Counted from the stretch's first letter, positions 7,529-13,909 are shown. The stretch: 13,909 bases of DNA from Rickettsiales bacterium (GCA_031269065.1 JAIRWJ010000013.1:1-13909); one strand, 5' to 3'. Notes: generated by a model not told the origin, from the letters alone. Translations and numbers: made by a program.

Positions 7529-7541
7529 ACTAACTGTTAGT
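7529..7541. promoter_or_regulatory. Palindrome at the predicted nrdD start point
   Basis: ACTAAC and GTTAGT form a perfect 6-bp inverted repeat around a single T. They lie a few bases after the -10 box, where a repressor could block transcription. Alternatively it would form a hairpin at the 5' end of the transcript, followed by five T. Its function is inferred from position only. Confidence 0.4.
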
Positions 7542-7560
7542 TTTTAACCTCATCAATTCT

Positions 7561-9684
7561 ATGAATAAAATTCTTCTTTTACCGATTATAAGAGACAAAG
7601 TGGCAGCAGCTTTCAGAAAAGCTGGGGAGGGCTCCATATCAGCTTTCTACAAGGACTTTGGGACAGTTGAGCTGGAAGAAGGCCAGGAAAAGGACTATGG
7701 AAAAATGGAGGAGCTCCTGAAAAATACCCTGGCCAGGTTGGGACTGACGAAGGTCCTGGAGGAGTTCATAAAGATATCTCTGGACAAGAAAATAGAGAGA
7801 GACACCAAGGTAAGTTCCAAGATCTCCATACAGGAGTACATAGACAAGCAGGACTGGAGAATAAATGCTAATGCCAATGTGGGCTATAGCAACGCAGGGT
7901 TAGTCAGCAATGTCTCTGGAAAATTGACAGCTAACTACTGGCTGGATAACGTGTACTCTGAAGAAGAGGGAGCTGCCCACAGGGATGGCGATTACCATAT
8001 ACATGATCTGGACTGTCTCACAGGCTACTGTGCTGGTTGGTCTCTAAGAACTCTGCTGGACGAGGGATTCAATGGGGTCAAGGGGAGAGTTTCCGCTGAG
8101 CCGCCCAGCCATTTTAGAACTGCACTTGGACAGATGGCGAATTTTATGGGTATACTTCAGTCGGAATGGGCTGGGGCGCAGGCATTTTCCTCCTTTGATA
8201 CATATCTAGCTCCCTATGTGTTCAGAGACAGTCTAAACCATCGAGAAATAAAAGAGGCTGTGACAAGTTTCGTGTACAACCTAAATGTGCCGGCTCGCTG
8301 GGGTCAGTCTCCATTTACCAATGTGACCATGGACTTCACAGTGCCTGAGGATCTCAAAGATCAGATTCCAACCCGTAACGGAATACATCTATTTAAGGAT
8401 ATGGAGAACAACGCATCTCTCCTGGAGAGGGCTCGAGAGAGAGGAGTCAGTTCCATGGAGGAACTGACCTATAGACACTTCCAGAAAGAACTGGAAATGA
8501 TTGATATAGCCTACTACGAAATAATGACCAGAGGTGACAGAGACGGACAACCATTTACATTCCCGATACCGACGGTCAATATAACCGAGGACTTCAACTG
8601 GGATACAGAGGCTGCCAACGTCCTCTTTGAGAACACAGCAAAGATTGGCAGTTCCTATTTCCAAAATTTTATCGGAAGTCAGTACATGAAAAACGAAAAC
8701 GGAGAGAAGGTTCCGAATCCAGAAGCCTATAAACCTAATGCCGTAAGAAGTATGTGCTGTCGACTACAGCTAGATCTCCGTGAGCTGCTGAAGAGAGGAA
8801 ACGGTCTATTTGGTTCCGCCGAGATGACCGGATCCATAGGCGTGGTCACAATCAATATGGCCAGACTTGGCTACCTCTGCAAAGATAACAGGGAAGCTCT
8901 GCTTTTCAGACTGGGAAGACTCATGGACCTAGCAAAATCTACTCTCGAGAAGAAGAGAGTGTTTGTCCAGGAGCTATATGACAGAGGCTTCTATCCCTAC
9001 ACCAAAAGGTACCTTAAAGGATTCAGAAATCACTTCAGCACTATAGGCGTCAATGGTATGAATGAGATGATTAGAAATTTTACTCATGACAGCATCGATG
9101 TGACATCCACCGAAGGGATAAACTTTAGCATAGAGATCCTGGAATTTATACGCGATAGACTAAAGAAATACCAAGAGGAAACTGGTAATCTATATAACCT
9201 AGAAGCTACACCAGCTGAGGGTACAACCTATAGATTTGCAAAAATAGATAGGAAGAGATTCCCAGATATTATACAGGCGGGCTATGACGAAAATATCTAT
9301 TATACAAATAGCAGTCAAATTCCTGCGAACTACACCGATGATCCCTTCGAAGCCTTAGATCTTCAGAACGATCTCCAGTGCAAGTACACCGGCGGCACTG
9401 TGCTTCACCTCTACATGAGTGAAAGACTGCCGAATGGAGAGGCCGCGAAAAATCTAGTTAGAAAGGTGCTAACAAACTATAAATTACCCTACATAACCGT
9501 AACTCCGGTGTTCTCCGTGTGCTCATCCCACGGATACTTGAACGGAGAACAGCACATATGCCCTCAGTGTAACCGAAAGACTCAGGTTTGGACCAGAGTC
9601 ATGGGCTATCACCGCCCCCTGGACAGTTTTAACATTGGCAAAAAGGGAGAACATACCGAAAGAGTATTGTTCAAACTATGCTAG
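7561..9684 (+). CDS. nrdD: Anaerobic (class III) ribonucleoside-triphosphate reductase
   Basis: Glycyl-radical enzyme that reduces ribonucleotides to deoxyribonucleotides without oxygen; its radical is installed by the radical-SAM activase NrdG. The 707-residue protein has the family landmarks in order. NANVGYSNAGLVSNVSGKL lies at about 102-121. DCLTGYCAGWSL (Cys 152 and 157) lies in the active-site region. RSMCCRL (Cys 399/400) holds the likely thiyl-radical cysteine. A zinc site is formed by Cys 654, His 657, Cys 667 and Cys 670. The glycyl-radical motif is RVMGYHRP, with Gly 682. There is no N-terminal ATP-cone, so dATP feedback of the usual type is unlikely. The ATG at 7561 has no Shine-Dalgarno sequence in front of it. 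No nrdG lies downstream; the next gene is a lipoprotein 185 bases away. The frame is intact and the conserved motifs are complete, so it is probably active if NrdG is encoded elsewhere. Confidence 0.95.
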   Translation: MNKILLLPIIRDKVAAAFRKAGEGSISAFYKDFGTVELEEGQEKDYGKMEELLKNTLARLGLTKVLEEFIKISLDKKIERDTKVSSKISIQEYIDKQDWRINANANVGYSNAGLVSNVSGKLTANYWLDNVYSEEEGAAHRDGDYHIHDLDCLTGYCAGWSLRTLLDEGFNGVKGRVSAEPPSHFRTALGQMANFMGILQSEWAGAQAFSSFDTYLAPYVFRDSLNHREIKEAVTSFVYNLNVPARWGQSPFTNVTMDFTVPEDLKDQIPTRNGIHLFKDMENNASLLERARERGVSSMEELTYRHFQKELEMIDIAYYEIMTRGDRDGQPFTFPIPTVNITEDFNWDTEAANVLFENTAKIGSSYFQNFIGSQYMKNENGEKVPNPEAYKPNAVRSMCCRLQLDLRELLKRGNGLFGSAEMTGSIGVVTINMARLGYLCKDNREALLFRLGRLMDLAKSTLEKKRVFVQELYDRGFYPYTKRYLKGFRNHFSTIGVNGMNEMIRNFTHDSIDVTSTEGINFSIEILEFIRDRLKKYQEETGNLYNLEATPAEGTTYRFAKIDRKRFPDIIQAGYDENIYYTNSSQIPANYTDDPFEALDLQNDLQCKYTGGTVLHLYMSERLPNGEAAKNLVRKVLTNYKLPYITVTPVFSVCSSHGYLNGEQHICPQCNRKTQVWTRVMGYHRPLDSFNIGKKGEHTERVLFKLC

Positions 9685-9817
9685 CGGTAATAAATTTGCA
9701 TCTAAACTAACCACATTTTTGAAACATCTTGCCATTAGGTCTCGAACGTCGTTATTTTGGCCCCAGAGTTTGTGTCTACAGTTAAGTTAGTTTTTGCCGA
9801 ACAAATCTATTGTATTT

Positions 9818-9831
9818 CAGGATTAATCCTG
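9818..9831. promoter_or_regulatory. Perfect 14-bp palindrome, candidate operator
   Basis: CAGGATTAATCCTG is fully self-complementary and overlaps the proposed -35 box of the lipoprotein promoter by two bases. It has no adjoining T-run, so it is unlikely to be the nrdD terminator. A dimeric regulator bound here would control the lipoprotein pair; this is an inference from position. Confidence 0.5.
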
Positions 9832-9858
9832 TACAACCTACCGCATCGGTGTTATAAT
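9830..9858 (+). promoter_or_regulatory. Promoter of the lipoprotein pair, possibly giving a leaderless mRNA
   Basis: TGTACA (9830-9835) and a perfect TATAAT (9853-9858) are separated by 17 bp. The expected transcription start, near 9865, is only about five bases before the GTG at 9870, leaving no room for a ribosome-binding site. Confidence 0.65.
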
Positions 9859-9869
9859 AGTTTCCCATT

Positions 9870-10646
9870 GTGGCTAATGTAGAAGTTATACGTACTGTTT
9901 TCAGTCTGCTCATAGGGTTGTCATTGGTCTCCTGTGAGCAAAAAAAAGAGAATTCATTTTACAGAATAGTTGGTAAAAACGGCAAAGCAATTTATATAGA
10001 GAAAAAAGTGCCGAAGCTGAATGAGGAATATTTAGCCAGAAAAAAGGCTGGCAAAAAAAATAACGGCCAGCTTCAGGCTGGAGTGGACTCAAAAAAGTAT
10101 GGCAAGGGGGAAGGTGTTACTAACGGAAAAATGCCAGTTAACCCGGAAATACCAAGCAGTGCCTATAGTCTCAGAAGTGTTATGGACGGTACCATCAGCT
10201 ACGACAGCAACTTAGAATCATCGGCAGAAGATTTGGACAGGGTAAAAAATAGCAAAACTATAGTTGACTTTGACTATCTACCTCACAATTACTTTAGCGA
10301 CGATAGAAGTATAACAGAAAGTCGGAATAGGATCAGTACAAATAGTGGAGCAAATACGAGCCCGGCTATTACAAAAATTCCTCCAAAATCGCCTAAAAGT
10401 GAGACGAATGGTGTGTTACACTATGTTCAACTTGGTCTATTTCTGGACAGAAATAACGCTGAAAAGTTGATTGATAAGTTTACCCCTCTAGTACCGAATT
10501 TAAGAATAGTGGAGGGAAAGATGCAAAAAGGTAAAGACTCTTACAAAGTTGTAGGCGGTGGTTTTGCCAGTAAAACGGATTTAGAAAAAACTGTGAAGCA
10601 AATAGAAAATAATGGTCACACAGACATATATACGTTTAGGGAATAG
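9870..10646 (+). CDS. Lipoprotein with C-terminal SPOR domain
   Basis: Predicted 258-residue envelope lipoprotein. The signal peptide ends in the lipobox LVSC, with Cys 22 as the lipidated residue. Residues 25-180 are hydrophilic and low in recognisable structure. Residues 182-258 form a SPOR domain, starting VLHYVQLGLFLDRNNAEKL and including YKVVGGGFASKTDLEK. SPOR domains bind glycan strands stripped of stem peptides at the division site, so a role in septal peptidoglycan or daughter-cell separation is likely. There is no RlpA double-psi-barrel domain, so it is not RlpA. The start is GTG, just downstream of a promoter, with no ribosome site. Its end overlaps the next lipoprotein gene by 35 bases. 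The SPOR call is good; the exact role is open. Confidence 0.82.
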   Translation: MANVEVIRTVFSLLIGLSLVSCEQKKENSFYRIVGKNGKAIYIEKKVPKLNEEYLARKKAGKKNNGQLQAGVDSKKYGKGEGVTNGKMPVNPEIPSSAYSLRSVMDGTISYDSNLESSAEDLDRVKNSKTIVDFDYLPHNYFSDDRSITESRNRISTNSGANTSPAITKIPPKSPKSETNGVLHYVQLGLFLDRNNAEKLIDKFTPLVPNLRIVEGKMQKGKDSYKVVGGGFASKTDLEKTVKQIENNGHTDIYTFRE

Positions 10647-11319
10647 AATTGTCACATATTTCCTGGTTATTTTCTTACTGTGCTCATGTCGGGTGATCGA
10701 TGGAGTAGATCCCGTTTCCAAATACAATGATGAATTTCTAGAAAAGAACGCTGGAAAAGTAGAGAGAAGCAGAAAAAAACATCTGAGATCCATAGGAGAA
10801 AGGCAAAGTGAAAGAACTTCTCGGACCAAAACTGTAGAAATAGAGCCAAACATTAGTAACGAAGGACCTATTAGAATACGCAAAGACATTAGTCTGTCAA
10901 ATTCTGGAGATAGTTTGGATGTGCCAAGCTATGACTATAGCACCAGCATATATTACAAAAATAGAAACCTGAGAGACGGACTAGGAAATTTCGATGGCCA
11001 GCTATCAGATGACATATTCTATCTCAAGGATAACCATGATAACTATTCCCAGAGCAAAATTGATTTTATCGGAATAAAACCATCCACCAAGGTTTTGCAC
11101 GGAAAACTCAAACTAAGAGACAACAATAACAATACTCTCAGCAACTTCGACCTGCAAAAATGCTTTGACTATATAGACATTATGAACAGGAAGAAAAAAG
11201 AAATGTACCTTGATTACAAAAGGATAGAGGCCTTGAAAAAGACCGAGAACGGACAGGCGGTCAATCCGCCGTCTACCACCAAGAAAAAGCTTTTCGAAGC
11301 ATTCAAGAAGGTTAGGTAA
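10612..11319 (+). CDS. Hypothetical lipoprotein overlapping the SPOR gene
   Basis: Predicted 235-residue protein that I do not recognise. Residues 12-26 form a short hydrophobic signal ending in LCSC, with Cys 26 the probable lipidated residue. The mature part is very polar and basic overall, rich in Asn, Lys, Arg and Asp. It has a Tyr/Asp-rich section at about 100-145 and a likely helical, lysine-rich end (about 185-235). The ATG at 10612 lies inside the preceding gene, in a different frame, with 35 bases overlap. The weak upstream ribosome site suggests translational coupling. An initiation nearer the hydrophobic segment is possible, but the ATG form supplies the arginines expected before it. 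Tight overlap with the SPOR lipoprotein suggests a shared complex or site of action. Confidence 0.72.
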   Translation: MVTQTYIRLGNRIVTYFLVIFLLCSCRVIDGVDPVSKYNDEFLEKNAGKVERSRKKHLRSIGERQSERTSRTKTVEIEPNISNEGPIRIRKDISLSNSGDSLDVPSYDYSTSIYYKNRNLRDGLGNFDGQLSDDIFYLKDNHDNYSQSKIDFIGIKPSTKVLHGKLKLRDNNNNTLSNFDLQKCFDYIDIMNRKKKEMYLDYKRIEALKKTENGQAVNPPSTTKKKLFEAFKKVR

Positions 11320-11703
11320 ATTGGAACGGCCGATCTGTTATTACCCGGCATGACACGGATAGGCGGGTTCGTTGGTGACAGTGCTACCCTTGAGACACTC
11401 TAAATCTTGAGTTTTTCTTATTTATGACGACAAGAACAGACTTTTGTGAGCCATCCTTTCTACTTTTCTTCCTTCTCACGACCTTACAATTCTTGTCTCT
11501 ATTTTTGGATGTTTTTATTGACGCAACTACCTTCATAAGCTGATCACAAAATATACGATATGTTTCTATTGTACGGCCTATTTTCCCTTTGTCAACGACC
11601 TAGCTAGCCACCTCCCAGTATTTATTGTGTAGATTTGAAATCTCGCGGGTAGTGCTGGAATTTCTTTCTTTTGAGTAAAAAAGGGCTGAAGTAAAAATTT
11701 GGA
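11320..11703. other. Intergenic region with no intact gene
   Basis: No complete gene was found. A weak stem (ACTC/GAGT) followed by TTTTT near 11398-11416 could end the lipoprotein transcript. The minus strand holds an open remnant (11384-11599). Around 11674-11710 the sequence AGTAAAAA occurs three times at spacings of 16 and 13 bases, which are also the T-runs downstream of the minus-strand terminator. Confidence 0.4.
11384..11599 (-). pseudogene. Unidentified open-frame remnant
   Basis: A 71-codon open stretch on the minus strand has no start codon near its beginning. It reads VVDKGKIGRTIETYRIFCDQ, passes through a lysine- and arginine-rich middle, and ends VLVVINKKNSRFRVSQG and TAG. The same frame is open again upstream of one TAG (11600-11602), with SKERNSSTTREISNLHNKYW. 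This looks like a decayed gene, but no family is recognised. Confidence 0.3.
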
Positions 11704-11742
11704 GTAAAAAATTCTACTACTTTCCCCTCAGACAAAGAGTAG
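11704..11742 (-). terminator. Intrinsic terminator of the four-cysteine protein gene
   Basis: On the minus strand CTACTCTTT pairs with AAAG-T-AGTAG, a 9-bp stem with one bulged T and a ten-base loop. AATTTTTTAC follows at once. It lies about 55 bases past the stop codon at 11798. Confidence 0.65.
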
Positions 11743-11797
11743 GCTACACAGAGAGCTTTGACATGGGATTTGAAATACTTCCAATCTCTATTTCCGC

Positions 11798-12361
11798 CTA
11801 CTTTTCTCCATCACCACAGAATTTGGCAAATTTATCAAGGACGGTATCAACATCAACTGATAAATATACACTATCTTTCTTACACCCCAATGAGCCCTCG
11901 TGATCTCTGAATTGTCCAGAAATATAGGAAGAATAGTAATTGATAGCAGCTAAGACTTCTTCATCGGTTTTTGCCCCTTTCACAGCTGTTTTCATTTTTT
12001 CCTCTTCTTTTTTGGCATCTATATATTTTTTATCTTCATTATCCCCATAGACCGGACAATACTCATCATCCTCATAGACTGAAAAACTTTCACCATTCAT
12101 ATAATCTTCCTCCTCATCTTTCTCCAGGTGAGATAAAATCATATTTCCAATGACTCCAGATTCACCGCTGATAGACATATAGTTCCTACCTTCAGAGAGT
12201 GTTGGAATTGGACTTAGTAATATCATACTAAAATCTCTATTTTTGCAGGTTAGTTCTATTTCTTCTGTGCCATACTGATCCACCATGACTTTTATATTCA
12301 CAGCCAGGGTCCTGCTAGCTAGCGCTGCCAGCAGTGGTATAGTAAATAGTAATTTTCTCAT
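11798..12361 (-). CDS. Secreted acidic four-cysteine protein of unknown function
   Basis: A 187-residue protein that I do not recognise. The signal peptide MRKLLFTIPLLAALASRTLA is probably cleaved after Ala 20, so the mature protein would be periplasmic or released. It has exactly four cysteines (39, 102, 160 and 182), which could form two disulfides. A very acidic segment, including EKDEEEDY and EDDEY, lies at about 80-110, followed by a Lys/Glu helix at 112-138. The ATG at 12361 is chosen over an upstream in-frame start at 12403 for two reasons: GGGGAGA precedes it, and the longer form would place 14 residues before the signal and run into the leader hairpin. It forms its own unit, with promoter 12467-12495, structured leader 12396-12444 and terminator 11704-11742. 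An envelope or host-interaction role is possible but unproven. Confidence 0.78.
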   Translation of the reverse strand: MRKLLFTIPLLAALASRTLAVNIKVMVDQYGTEEIELTCKNRDFSMILLSPIPTLSEGRNYMSISGESGVIGNMILSHLEKDEEEDYMNGESFSVYEDDEYCPVYGDNEDKKYIDAKKEEEKMKTAVKGAKTDEEVLAAINYYSSYISGQFRDHEGSLGCKKDSVYLSVDVDTVLDKFAKFCGDGEK

Positions 12362-12395
12362 TGCGTCTCCCCTATCGAATAGTTGGTCAAATTTC

Positions 12396-12444
12396 AGACA
12401 CAAGGCCCCTAGTGCTGGGCACTTCTCGTGGGAAGCCTGTGTCT
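12396..12444 (-). ncRNA. Structured 5' leader element
   Basis: In the RNA of the four-cysteine protein gene, four nested stems stack. AGACACA pairs with TGTGTCT, GGC with GCC (one bulged T between these two), CCC with GGG across small internal loops, and GTGC with GCAC around a CCA loop. That is about 17 base pairs in 49 nt, ending some 35 bases before the start codon. There is no U-tract, so it is not a terminator. It may be a cis-regulatory or stabilising leader; no known riboswitch class is recognised. Confidence 0.6.
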
Positions 12445-12466
12445 ACACCTATATGCCATTTTATTG

Positions 12467-12495
12467 ATGATAATATGCTCCATATTCCTAGTCAA
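12467..12495 (-). promoter_or_regulatory. Promoter of the four-cysteine protein gene
   Basis: On the minus strand TTGACT (12490-12495) and TATCAT (12467-12472) are separated by exactly 17 bp. The -35 box is the same as in the rRNA promoter. Transcription from about 12460 gives a leader of about 100 nt. Confidence 0.7.
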
Positions 12496-12558
12496 CCATT
12501 TCTCCTAAAGATTTTTATTTTTCTGATCCCACCCCCCCCACACTAGCCTCTCTATGAG

Positions 12559-12599
12559 CTGAAGGAAGAGAGTCCTCACTTCCTTCAGATTTTTCTTTT
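12559..12599 (+). terminator. Intrinsic terminator-like hairpin
   Basis: CTGAAGGAAG and CTTCCTTCAG form a perfect 10-bp stem around ten bases, followed by ATTTTTCTTTT. In the plus direction it fits a Rho-independent terminator, yet no plus-strand gene lies close upstream. It sits between two divergent genes, so it may shield the outer-membrane protein gene from read-through or act in its leader. Confidence 0.6.
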
Positions 12600-12653
12600 A
12601 ATATTATTTTTTATCTGTAATATATCGTTGTTAAACATTTTTTGGAGAAATAT

Positions 12654-13253
12654 ATGAAAAAATTTATACTTGGTTTTCTACTGGCAACCTTTTTAGTGTT
12701 CACCAGCGCCCAGCCATCCAGGGCTATAATACCCTTTGGTATTTATCTGGGACCCAGAGTAGGTATGGGAGGTGGTGCAGCTAAATCCTCGCTGAACTCT
12801 GTCCAGGACTCTAATTTTGACCACAAAACACCATTTTATGGCGGATTTACCATTGGGTTTAGACTTTTTAGTTTTAGGCTAGATGCGGAATATAGCTTCG
12901 AAAATAGCATAACAGAATCCCTATTGACCATAGGTGATATACAAAAACCAGATACCATATGTGGACATAGCTTGCTTGCTAATCTTTACTACAATCTGAT
13001 CGATACCAGTTTTCTAAAGTTCTATTTAAACGGAGGTGTAGGAAATACCAAGTTTACTAATGGCTTCAAGGGCGACGAAATAAATAAATCATTAACATGG
13101 CTGGCAGGTGGAGGCATCACACTTTCTGTGCTAAATCTGATAAATTTTGATGTCGGCTATAGGTTTGTGGATCTAGGCGAATTAGATGTAGATGGAATAA
13201 AATCCAAACAAACTAGTCACAACCTCTATACTGGACTTAGGTTTGGCTTTTAG
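12654..13253 (+). CDS. Small outer-membrane beta-barrel protein
   Basis: Predicted 199-residue porin-like or surface protein. A signal peptide of about 24 residues ends in QPSRA. The mature chain alternates polar and hydrophobic residues in short strands, for example GFTIGFRLFSFRLDAEYSF and INFDVGYRFVDLG. It finishes in GLRFGF, the aromatic end recognised by the BAM complex. The size suits an eight-stranded barrel of the OmpA/OmpX-like or rickettsial surface-antigen type. The ATG at 12654 is chosen over the upstream TTG at 12642 because GGAGAA ends five bases before it and the signal peptide begins MKK. The terminator-like hairpin lies upstream, and the BamE-like gene converges from the other side, 36 bases away. 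The barrel class is likely; the function is unknown. Confidence 0.82.
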   Translation: MKKFILGFLLATFLVFTSAQPSRAIIPFGIYLGPRVGMGGGAAKSSLNSVQDSNFDHKTPFYGGFTIGFRLFSFRLDAEYSFENSITESLLTIGDIQKPDTICGHSLLANLYYNLIDTSFLKFYLNGGVGNTKFTNGFKGDEINKSLTWLAGGGITLSVLNLINFDVGYRFVDLGELDVDGIKSKQTSHNLYTGLRFGF

Positions 13254-13289
13254 GTGACTGTCCGAACTATATGCGAAGGAAGCAGCGGA

Positions 13290-13709
13290 TTATATATTCG
13301 TTTTGGTATCGAGACTCTCAAGCATTTCCGGCAGGAGACTCTTTCTCACCTCTTTACTGCTTTCCTTCGGTCCAATTTCGACTAGTCCACTGGGTTTATC
13401 ATTTTCCCTGAAAAAATGAGATATTATTTTATCATTTTTGTTAAAGTATACCAGCAATATAGCCTCTCTTTCGATTTTATCTGCCAGAACGCTATGGGCC
13501 CTTGTTCTGTAGTAGTAGTATAACCATGTGCCAAACTCTAGCTCAGCCGTCGGATAGCCGAAATTACTAATTAGATCACTCTTTGTCTGGTTATAGACAC
13601 TAAAATTATCAACTTTTTCGCGATGGACAATGAACTGTGACCCGTTATGCCTAATGGAACTGCAGGAGGAACACAGAAAAAGCAACATAGCGAGACCCTG
13701 CCTTTTCAT
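13290..13709 (-). CDS. bamE: BamE-like (SmpA/OmlA) outer-membrane lipoprotein
   Basis: Predicted 139-residue lipoprotein of the beta-barrel assembly machinery, where BamE supports folding of outer-membrane proteins and contacts BamD. The signal peptide contains CSSC, with Cys 16 as the likely lipidation site, although the lipobox lacks the usual Leu at -3. The domain follows as NQTKSDLISNFGYPTAELEFGTW (about 40-62), then WLYYYYRTR and ILLVYFNKNDKIISHF. This is the helix-helix-strand pattern of the family, in which a GxPS-type turn precedes a Trp-Tyr-Tyr block. The ATG at 13709 is preferred to an in-frame TTG at 13727 for signal length, though its ribosome site is weak. It converges with the outer-membrane barrel gene. 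The fold call is good; the gene name is by family. Confidence 0.75.
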   Translation of the reverse strand: MKRQGLAMLLFLCSSCSSIRHNGSQFIVHREKVDNFSVYNQTKSDLISNFGYPTAELEFGTWLYYYYRTRAHSVLADKIEREAILLVYFNKNDKIISHFFRENDKPSGLVEIGPKESSKEVRKSLLPEMLESLDTKTNI

Positions 13710-13787
13710 AAAACCACTCTGGAACAAGAATTAAGGTTCACAGTAGTTCGGCAATATTTATTGTAAATAGTTCACTGGAGGGATAGA

Positions 13788-13877
13788 ATGGGACTACTTA
13801 CTAATAAGTTAGCTTACATACAGAAAGCTTCAGTCCAGGGCCAGCCACTAACTCTATTCCAGATGAAATATGTGTGA
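13788..13877 (+). CDS. Possible small ORF at the right edge
   Basis: An ATG with a strong GGAGGG five bases upstream opens 29 codons beginning MGLLTNKLAYIQKASVQG and ends in TGA at 13875-13877. The A of that stop starts a second frame (ATG at 13877, MGIPLLKDGEN) that runs off the window. Either this is a short leader-type peptide coupled to a real gene, or the true gene is broken by a frameshift. No family is recognised. Confidence 0.3.
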   Translation: MGLLTNKLAYIQKASVQGQPLTLFQMKYV

Positions 13878-13909
13878 TGGGTATACCGCTGCTGAAAGAT
13901 GGGGAAAAT

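Noticed and set aside
9870..10646. SPOR lipoprotein as RlpA.
   Set aside because: No double-psi beta-barrel domain is visible between the lipobox and the SPOR domain.
11340..11390. On the minus strand, CGAACCCGCCTATCC with CACTGTCACC upstream looks like the 3' end of RNase P RNA.
   Set aside because: The conserved GGAAAGTCCGGGC block and the rest of the body are absent from the following 350 bases, and the match itself has several mismatches.
12362..12403. A longer version of the four-cysteine protein starting at 12403.
   Set aside because: It would bury the signal peptide behind 14 residues and overlap the leader hairpin, while 12361 has a good ribosome site.
1..13909. CRISPR arrays, toxin-antitoxin pairs, phage genes or tRNA genes.
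   Set aside because: No regularly spaced repeats, no paired small ORFs of a known type, and no tRNA cloverleaf with a T-loop and acceptor stem were found on either strand.

Overview
The window looks like part of a reduced alphaproteobacterial genome, most likely an obligate intracellular (Rickettsiales- or Holosporales-like) bacterium. This is an inference from four things seen in the sequence. The 23S rRNA gene has its own strong promoter and no tRNA or 16S gene in front of it. Base composition is AT-leaning, with heavy use of AGA, ATA and CTA codons. Insertion-sequence relics are decayed and intergenic stretches are long. The gene set is dominated by small envelope proteins. No species can be named from the sequence alone.

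Layout. Positions 1-765 hold the 5' part of a 23S rRNA gene on the minus strand, with a promoter at 960-988. Positions 1261-1806 are a frameshifted, internally deleted IS1595-family transposase relic. Two minus-strand membrane genes follow: an MnhG-like three-helix protein with a long charged tail (3762-2881), then a membrane-anchored parvulin-type PPIase (2818-1835). Positions 3763-5305 are about 1.5 kb of decayed DNA that includes an IS1-family transposase relic near 4972-5093. A plus-strand group comes next: a membrane-anchored HAD-superfamily protein (5306-6412), exodeoxyribonuclease III (6470-7303), an anaerobic class III ribonucleotide reductase NrdD (7561-9684), and two overlapping lipoprotein genes, the first with a SPOR domain (9870-10646 and 10612-11319).

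The right part holds a minus-strand secreted acidic protein with four cysteines (12361-11798). It has a clear promoter, a highly structured 5' leader and an intrinsic terminator. After it come a small outer-membrane beta-barrel protein (12654-13253) and, convergent to it, a BamE-like lipoprotein (13709-13290). The start of another possible gene lies at the right edge.

Functional theme. Much of the window serves the Gram-negative envelope: a periplasmic foldase, a BamE-type assembly factor, a beta-barrel protein, a peptidoglycan-binding SPOR lipoprotein and its overlapping partner. The other theme is DNA metabolism without oxygen, from oxygen-independent dNTP synthesis (NrdD) and base-excision repair (XthA). 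NrdD is the most informative gene about lifestyle, because it implies that DNA precursors can be made under anoxia. Its activase gene nrdG is not in the window.

The best candidates for something undescribed are the four-cysteine secreted protein with its nested-stem leader, the overlapping lipoprotein pair with a palindrome over the -35 region, and the MnhG-like protein with its large charged tail.
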